A DNA stretch of 64,000 bases from Cupriavidus pauculus (lineage in GTDB: Bacteria > Pseudomonadota > Gammaproteobacteria > Burkholderiales > Burkholderiaceae), in NCBI RefSeq assembly GCF_008801835.1, contig NZ_VZOW01000012.1, forward strand, positions 62,001 to 126,000. Direction: 5' to 3'. The notes beneath the pieces are model-generated. The model was given only the letters and a program-made list of their open reading frames with translations, had not been told where the DNA came from and searched no databases. Position 1 is the first letter of the stretch. Every line of letters begins with the position of its first letter. Positions 59,177 to 64,000 of this stretch are shown piece by piece. Position numbers and translations under genes: made by a program.

Positions 59177-62100
59177 CCCCGACGCTGGCGCTGTGCCTGG
59201 CCAGTTCCGCATTGCCGGCTATCGCGGCGGATCTCCCGCCCGCTTCGCGCAGCGCGCAATCGAGCGAGATGGCCCAATTGCTGGCGGCGGCACGCATGTG
59301 GGATGCAAAGAATCGCGCCGACATGGCGCGCGGCATTCTGGAAAAGGCGCTGCTGATCGACCCGAGACAGCCCGAAGCGCTCAAGCTGATGGGGCTGATC
59401 GAGATCCGTTCGAACCGCCCCGCCGAAGCCGAGAAACGGCTGGCCCAGTTACGCGCCGCGGCGCCCGACAGCGCGGCCACGCAGGAGTTGGAAGACGCCT
59501 ATCGCATTGCCACGCGCGACAAGCGCGAGATGGCGACGATCAGGCTGCTGTCGCGCAGCGGCAAGGATGACGAGGCGGCGCAACGCCTGCGCAAGCTGTT
59601 CCCACGCGGCGCGCCCTCCGGCAGTCTGGCGCGCGATTACTACCGCATCCTGTCCGGCACGACGCAGGGCCGGCCGCAGGCGATCGCCGAATTGCGGCAG
59701 CGCATCCGCGCCAATCCCAACGATCCGTATCTGAAGCTGGCGCTGGGCGATCTGCTGACCGACCGCGAGGCCACGCGTCAGGAGGGCCTCGCGCTGCTCT
59801 ACGAAGTGGCACAAAAAGCCGATGGCGATCGCACCACGGCGATCGATATCTGGCGGCGCGCGCTCTATCGTGTCAACGACGACACCGCGTACTACGTCTG
59901 GTTCGAGCGCTATCTGAAGGAAGTACCCGACGACAAGGCGGCGCAGGAAACGCTGGCCGAACTGGGCAAGAAGGTCACGGCGCAGCGCAAATTGCAAGCC
60001 GACCCCGCGTTCCAGGCGCGTCAGCGCGGCCTGGCAAACCTGGAACGCGGCCAGCTCAAGGACGCCGACATCGCGCTGCAGAAGGCTTACCAGAAGCGCC
60101 GCAACGATGCCGAAGTGGTCGGCGGACTGGGACTGGTGCGGCTGCGCGAAGGGCGCCATGACGAAGCGCGCGAACTGTTCACGCGCGCGCAGCAACTCGA
60201 CCCGAGCAGCAAGTGGCGCGGCCTCATCGTCACGGCCACGTTCTGGGGCACGCTTGCCAAGGCGCGTGAAGCGAATGCGCAAGGCAAGCCCGCCGAAGCG
60301 GAAACGCTCGCGCGACAGGCGCTGGCTCAGCAGCCCGGCAACGAAAACGCGCAGGTCATCCTGGCCGACGCGTTGATCGCGCAGAACAAAAACGACGAAG
60401 CGGAAACGCTGCTGCGCCAGATGCTGGCGCGCCCCAAGCCGGACGTCGGCGCGCTGCGCACGCTGGCAGCGCTGCTGCAGAAGGAAGGCCGCGGCGACGA
60501 AGTGGAGCCGCTGATCGCCAGCCAGGAAGCGCGCATGCAAGGCGCGTCGGACGACCTGCGCGCGATGCGTGCCGATCTGCTTTCCGTGCAGGCCGAGAGC
60601 CTGCTCGCCCAGCAAAAACGCAGCCCGGCGATCCGCAATCTGGAAGCGTCGATCCGCCTGCGCCCCGACGATCCATGGACACGCTTCACGCTGGCGCGCG
60701 TCTATCGCGACCTGAAGCTGCCGGCGCTGGGCCGCAGCGTGATGGATGACGGCATGCGCGCGGCGCCCAACAACGACATGCGCTACGCCACCGCGCTGTA
60801 CCTGAACAGCCTCGACGACATCGATGCGGCCAGCACGGTGCTGGCGGCCGTGCCGCAGGCAGAGCGCTCGGAAGGCATGCGCGGGCTGTCCCATAACCTC
60901 GCCGCCCAACGCCTGCTGCGCGACGCACGCCAGCGCGTGGCCCAGGGCCGCGACGACGAAGCGCGCGCACTGCTGGATCAAGCCGCCGCCGAAGCTGCGG
61001 AGGACCCGCACATGCTAGCGTCGATTGGCCGCGAATGGATCGCGCTGGGCGAACCCGACAAGGGCCTCGCGCTGGTCAGCGACTGGCTGGCCGCGCACCG
61101 CGAGGCGCCACATGTCGATATCCGCCTGCGCTACGGCGAATTGCTGGCGGCGGCCGACCGCGACGACGATCTGCGCCAGTGGATTGCGGAATCGTCGGCG
61201 CTGCCGGACGTGTCAGCCGAGGAGCGCGCCGATCTGGCCGATCAGTCGCTGCGTCTGGCGATGCGCGAGGCTGACCGGCAGATTGACGCCGGCGACCTGC
61301 GCCGCGCACACGACGTGCTTTACGCCGTGCCCGCTGCGCAGCAGACCGACCGTCGCTGGCTGCTTGCGGTGGCGGACCTGCGCGAAGCAGCCGGCGATTA
61401 TCGCGGCGCAGCCGATGCCGCACGAGAGGTGTTGGCCACCCAGCCGCACGACGCGGGTGCGCAACTGACGCTGGCGCGGCAGTACGAACGCATCGGCAAG
61501 ACCGATCAGGCGCTCGAGATCGTGCGTACCGTGCTGGCGGAAACGCCGGACGACGACATCGATACGCGACTGTCGATCGCGCGGCGCTTTACCGCGATGC
61601 GGCGCGAGGACGAGGCGAGCGAAGTCGTCGATGCGCTGGATGCACGCTTTCCCGAGCGCGCCGATATCACCGTGCAACGCGGACGCGTCGCGCAATCGCG
61701 CGGCGACTTCAACGATGCGGCCGCGCTGTATCGCACCGCTCGCGGCCTGGAACAGCGCGAAAGCGTGCCCGCCGGCGCCGACGGCACACCCGCGCAGCGC
61801 GCACTCGCGGGACTGGAAGCGCGACGCCAGGGCGAAGTGGCCACCGCCGTCATGCAATCGAACAAATCCGGCGACGACGGCATCTCAAAGCTGCATGCCA
61901 CCGAGATTCCGCTGTACGTGCGCATTCCGCACGGCTACACCGGCCACATGTTCTTCCACGCCGACACGGTGTTGCTCGATGCGGGCACGTTGCAGGCCAG
62001 CCGCCGCGTCAGCGATCTGCCGTTCGGCAAGATTCCGGCGCTGGGCAACGCCGGATTGGGCGCCATCGGGCAATCCGAAAAAGGCGTGGCGCTGGCCGCC

Positions 62101-62952
62101 GGTTACGAATACGACGGCGCCTACAACAGTTGGCGCGCCGATATCGGCACCACGCCGCTCGGATTTCTTGAAACCACCGTGGTGGGCGGATTCCGCTATC
62201 GCGCCGATCTGGGCGTGCAGTCGGTGACGGTCGACATTTCGCGCCGCGCCCAGACCAGTTCGCTGATTTCGTATGGCGGTGCGCGCGATCCGGTCACGGG
62301 CGAGACCTGGGGCGGCATCGTGCGCAACGGCGTGCATCTGCGCTATGCGCGCGATGTGGGCCGGGTCGGGCTGTTTGCCGATGTCGGCGCCGGCCTCTAC
62401 ACTGGCGACAACGTCAAGACAAATCGCGAGATCACGGTGCGCACCGGCTTCGACGTACCGGTCTATACCCAGCGTGACCAGCGCGTGTCGAGCGGACTGG
62501 TCGTCAACTACTGGCACTACTCCGACAACCAGCGCTTCTACACCTTTGGCCACGGCGGCTACTACAGCCCGCAACGCTACGTGTCGGTCGGCATTCCGCT
62601 GGACTGGACCGGCCGCTACGCCAAGTGGTCGTGGAGATTTCTGGGATCGGCGGGCTGGTCGTTCACCTACGAGAACGACGCGCCCTACTTTCCCACCCGC
62701 CCGGATCTCCAGGCGCTCAGCGGCAACGCCACCTATGGCGGCGGCTCTGGCGGCGGCTTCAGCTACACGCTCGGCGCTACGGTCGAATACACGTTCGCGC
62801 CGCACTGGGTGGTCGGCGCCGGTTTCTCGATCGACCGCTCACGTGATTACGCGCCTAACCGCGCCATGGCATGGCTGCGGTATCTGTTCGACAAACGGCA
62901 GATGCCGGTGCCGTTCCCGCCAACGCCGGTGCGGCCATATTCGGCATATTGA
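59158..62952 (+). CDS. bcsC: Cellulose secretion TPR/beta-barrel protein BcsC
   Basis: 1264 residues from MPRRALAPTLALCLASSALP; signal peptide to about residue 23. TPR repeats fill roughly residues 40-880 and form the periplasmic scaffold. The C-terminal outer-membrane barrel (BcsC_C) starts near residue 900 (IPLYVRIPHGYTGHMFFHAD) and runs to the end (NRAMAWLRYLFDKR). Overlaps the bcsZ end by 19 bp. Confidence 0.92.
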   Translation: MPRRALAPTLALCLASSALPAIAADLPPASRSAQSSEMAQLLAAARMWDAKNRADMARGILEKALLIDPRQPEALKLMGLIEIRSNRPAEAEKRLAQLRAAAPDSAATQELEDAYRIATRDKREMATIRLLSRSGKDDEAAQRLRKLFPRGAPSGSLARDYYRILSGTTQGRPQAIAELRQRIRANPNDPYLKLALGDLLTDREATRQEGLALLYEVAQKADGDRTTAIDIWRRALYRVNDDTAYYVWFERYLKEVPDDKAAQETLAELGKKVTAQRKLQADPAFQARQRGLANLERGQLKDADIALQKAYQKRRNDAEVVGGLGLVRLREGRHDEARELFTRAQQLDPSSKWRGLIVTATFWGTLAKAREANAQGKPAEAETLARQALAQQPGNENAQVILADALIAQNKNDEAETLLRQMLARPKPDVGALRTLAALLQKEGRGDEVEPLIASQEARMQGASDDLRAMRADLLSVQAESLLAQQKRSPAIRNLEASIRLRPDDPWTRFTLARVYRDLKLPALGRSVMDDGMRAAPNNDMRYATALYLNSLDDIDAASTVLAAVPQAERSEGMRGLSHNLAAQRLLRDARQRVAQGRDDEARALLDQAAAEAAEDPHMLASIGREWIALGEPDKGLALVSDWLAAHREAPHVDIRLRYGELLAAADRDDDLRQWIAESSALPDVSAEERADLADQSLRLAMREADRQIDAGDLRRAHDVLYAVPAAQQTDRRWLLAVADLREAAGDYRGAADAAREVLATQPHDAGAQLTLARQYERIGKTDQALEIVRTVLAETPDDDIDTRLSIARRFTAMRREDEASEVVDALDARFPERADITVQRGRVAQSRGDFNDAAALYRTARGLEQRESVPAGADGTPAQRALAGLEARRQGEVATAVMQSNKSGDDGISKLHATEIPLYVRIPHGYTGHMFFHADTVLLDAGTLQASRRVSDLPFGKIPALGNAGLGAIGQSEKGVALAAGYEYDGAYNSWRADIGTTPLGFLETTVVGGFRYRADLGVQSVTVDISRRAQTSSLISYGGARDPVTGETWGGIVRNGVHLRYARDVGRVGLFADVGAGLYTGDNVKTNREITVRTGFDVPVYTQRDQRVSSGLVVNYWHYSDNQRFYTFGHGGYYSPQRYVSVGIPLDWTGRYAKWSWRFLGSAGWSFTYENDAPYFPTRPDLQALSGNATYGGGSGGGFSYTLGATVEYTFAPHWVVGAGFSIDRSRDYAPNRAMAWLRYLFDKRQMPVPFPPTPVRPYSAY

Positions 62953-62966
62953 GTTTTGGGCCACTG

Positions 62967-64000
62967 ATGAACGACGCCTCTCGCCAACCCGCCCAATCCG
63001 CACCCGCTCCGTTGCTGGCGCGGCTACAGGCGCGCGCCACGCTCGCCATCGAGGGACTGCCCGCGGCGCTGGCAACGTTGACCGCCGGTCGCGCGCATGT
63101 CGTGTACGCCAGGCCGTCGCCCGCGCGCGATGCGCTGTTCTGGCAGACCGCCGCGTCGGCGCTGCGCGGCCCGGCCTGCGTGCTGTCGACGCGCAGCGCG
63201 GCGGAGATCGCCACGGCGCTGCGCGAGCATGGTCTCGATATCGATGTGAACCGAGCCCTGCACGCACGCGCCAACCTGTGCGCATTGCGTCCGCAACAAG
63301 GCCGCCCGGGCATCGACGTCCTTCTCGACGCGCTGCAGGCGCTGGTCGATCAATGCGGCGCGCGCGGCACGGCGTTCCTGATCGAAGGCGCGGAGGCGTT
63401 TTTCAGCTGGCACGACGCCACGGCGCTGGCCGTGGAGGGCGCGCGGCTGGGCGACTGGTGTGCGCAGGAACGCTGCAGCCTGCTGCTGGTCGTGACGCCG
63501 CCCACGCTGGAGCCGGGACAGGCGCCATCCGACCTGCATGGCTTTCACGGCCGCTTTGCCGGCGCGGTGCAGCTCTCGCAGCAACAAGGCCAATACACGT
63601 GGGAAGTCGCGTTCTGGCGTGACAACCAGGCCGTGGTGGCCGGCGAGGTGATCCGCCTGCGCTTTGCGCCGCAGGAACACCGCCTGATGGTAGCGTCCGA
63701 TACTTTTAGCGATGCCATCGAGGAAGCCGGCATGCTCGCGCCCGACGAGAACCGCGTGATCGTCAGCCGCGAGGCGGTGCTGCGTGAGCGCCATATCCCG
63801 GAAGATTGGCGCGTGGTCGACAGCAACGAGGCGGCAGTCGCCACCGCCAGCAAGTCGGTCGCCGCGACAGTAATCCTCCATTACGCGGGCAGTCGAGACC
63901 TGGAAACGCTGGCCGGCCAGGTGCATCGCCTGCGCCGCACCGCGGGGCGCGCGCTCAAGATCGTGATCCGCGAAGACCGCGAGGCCATGCGGCAACACTA
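62967..64000 (+). CDS. bcsE: BcsE-type c-di-GMP-binding cellulose protein, cut by window edge
   Basis: The first 344 codons are visible from MNDASRQPAQSAPAP and the frame is open to the edge. BcsE features: ALFWQTAASALRGPACVLST, FLIEGAEAFFSWHD, and RALKIVIREDREAMRQH at the end, the REC-like part of the GIL module. BcsE (about 500+ residues) binds c-di-GMP and assists BcsA. Starts 14 bp after bcsC. Assigned from pattern recognition and gene order; the decisive GGDEF-like I-site lies beyond the window. Confidence 0.82.
   Translation, partial: MNDASRQPAQSAPAPLLARLQARATLAIEGLPAALATLTAGRAHVVYARPSPARDALFWQTAASALRGPACVLSTRSAAEIATALREHGLDIDVNRALHARANLCALRPQQGRPGIDVLLDALQALVDQCGARGTAFLIEGAEAFFSWHDATALAVEGARLGDWCAQERCSLLLVVTPPTLEPGQAPSDLHGFHGRFAGAVQLSQQQGQYTWEVAFWRDNQAVVAGEVIRLRFAPQEHRLMVASDTFSDAIEEAGMLAPDENRVIVSREAVLRERHIPEDWRVVDSNEAAVATASKSVAATVILHYAGSRDLETLAGQVHRLRRTAGRALKIVIREDREAMRQH

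Overview
The window looks like a chromosomal segment of a high-GC beta-proteobacterium in the Burkholderiaceae, most likely the Cupriavidus/Ralstonia lineage. The reasons are very strong GC3 bias, carA-leuE-carB gene order, the fused 2-aminobenzoyl-CoA monooxygenase/reductase, PrpE, the Rhizobium-type GlpSTPQUV glycerol ABC transporter, and a bcs cellulose locus with a YfiRNB c-di-GMP module. No species call can be made by eye.

Layout. Bases 1-5200 (minus strand) hold the pyrimidine/arginine precursor genes carA-leuE-carB behind a near-consensus sigma70 promoter; carB runs off the left edge. Bases 5.3-13.2 kb (minus) form a seven-gene operon for the CoA-dependent aerobic route of 2-aminobenzoate (anthranilate) degradation: monooxygenase/reductase, SDR, enoyl-CoA hydratase, acyl-CoA dehydrogenase, CoA ligase, thioesterase and a RidA protein. 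A perfect AT-rich palindrome lies in its promoter region. Then follow prpE, mltD and gloB (minus) and a yafS-type methyltransferase, rnhA, dnaQ and tRNA-Val(CAC) (plus), a neighbourhood that resembles mltD-gloB-yafS-rnhA-dnaQ-tRNA of E. coli.

Bases 20.53-23.38 kb are a decayed insertion in the 3' end of tRNA-Val. They hold a frameshifted integrase stub, a membrane-anchored Mrr-type nuclease with a C-terminal zinc finger, a small lipoprotein/membrane protein pair, IS21-like terminal repeats and a near-copy of the tRNA 3' end (probable attR). Bases 23.5-32.6 kb are an organosulfur island of two divergent units. The minus unit is an SfnB/DszC-like flavoprotein, a thiol dioxygenase and a four-domain rhodanese. 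The plus unit is an LLM flavin monooxygenase, a complete SsuABC/TauABC-like importer and a membrane cytochrome c with an unassigned C-terminal domain.

Bases 32.6-37.6 kb hold a heptosyltransferase, an isochorismatase-like hydrolase with a divergent LysR regulator, and a Cache-HAMP-PAS-GGDEF diguanylate cyclase. Bases 37.7-49.8 kb are the glycerol regulon: glpSTPQUV (minus), divergent glpR, then glpK and glpD (plus), interrupted by purU and a Nudix hydrolase. Bases 49.9-51.5 kb are small hypothetical genes. Bases 51.7-54.2 kb encode YfiR-YfiN-YfiB, an envelope-sensing diguanylate cyclase system, and 55.7 kb to the right edge encode cellulose export and modification proteins (bcsB, bcsZ, bcsC, start of bcsE). 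The diguanylate cyclases plausibly feed the cellulose machinery. No bcsA is seen in the window.
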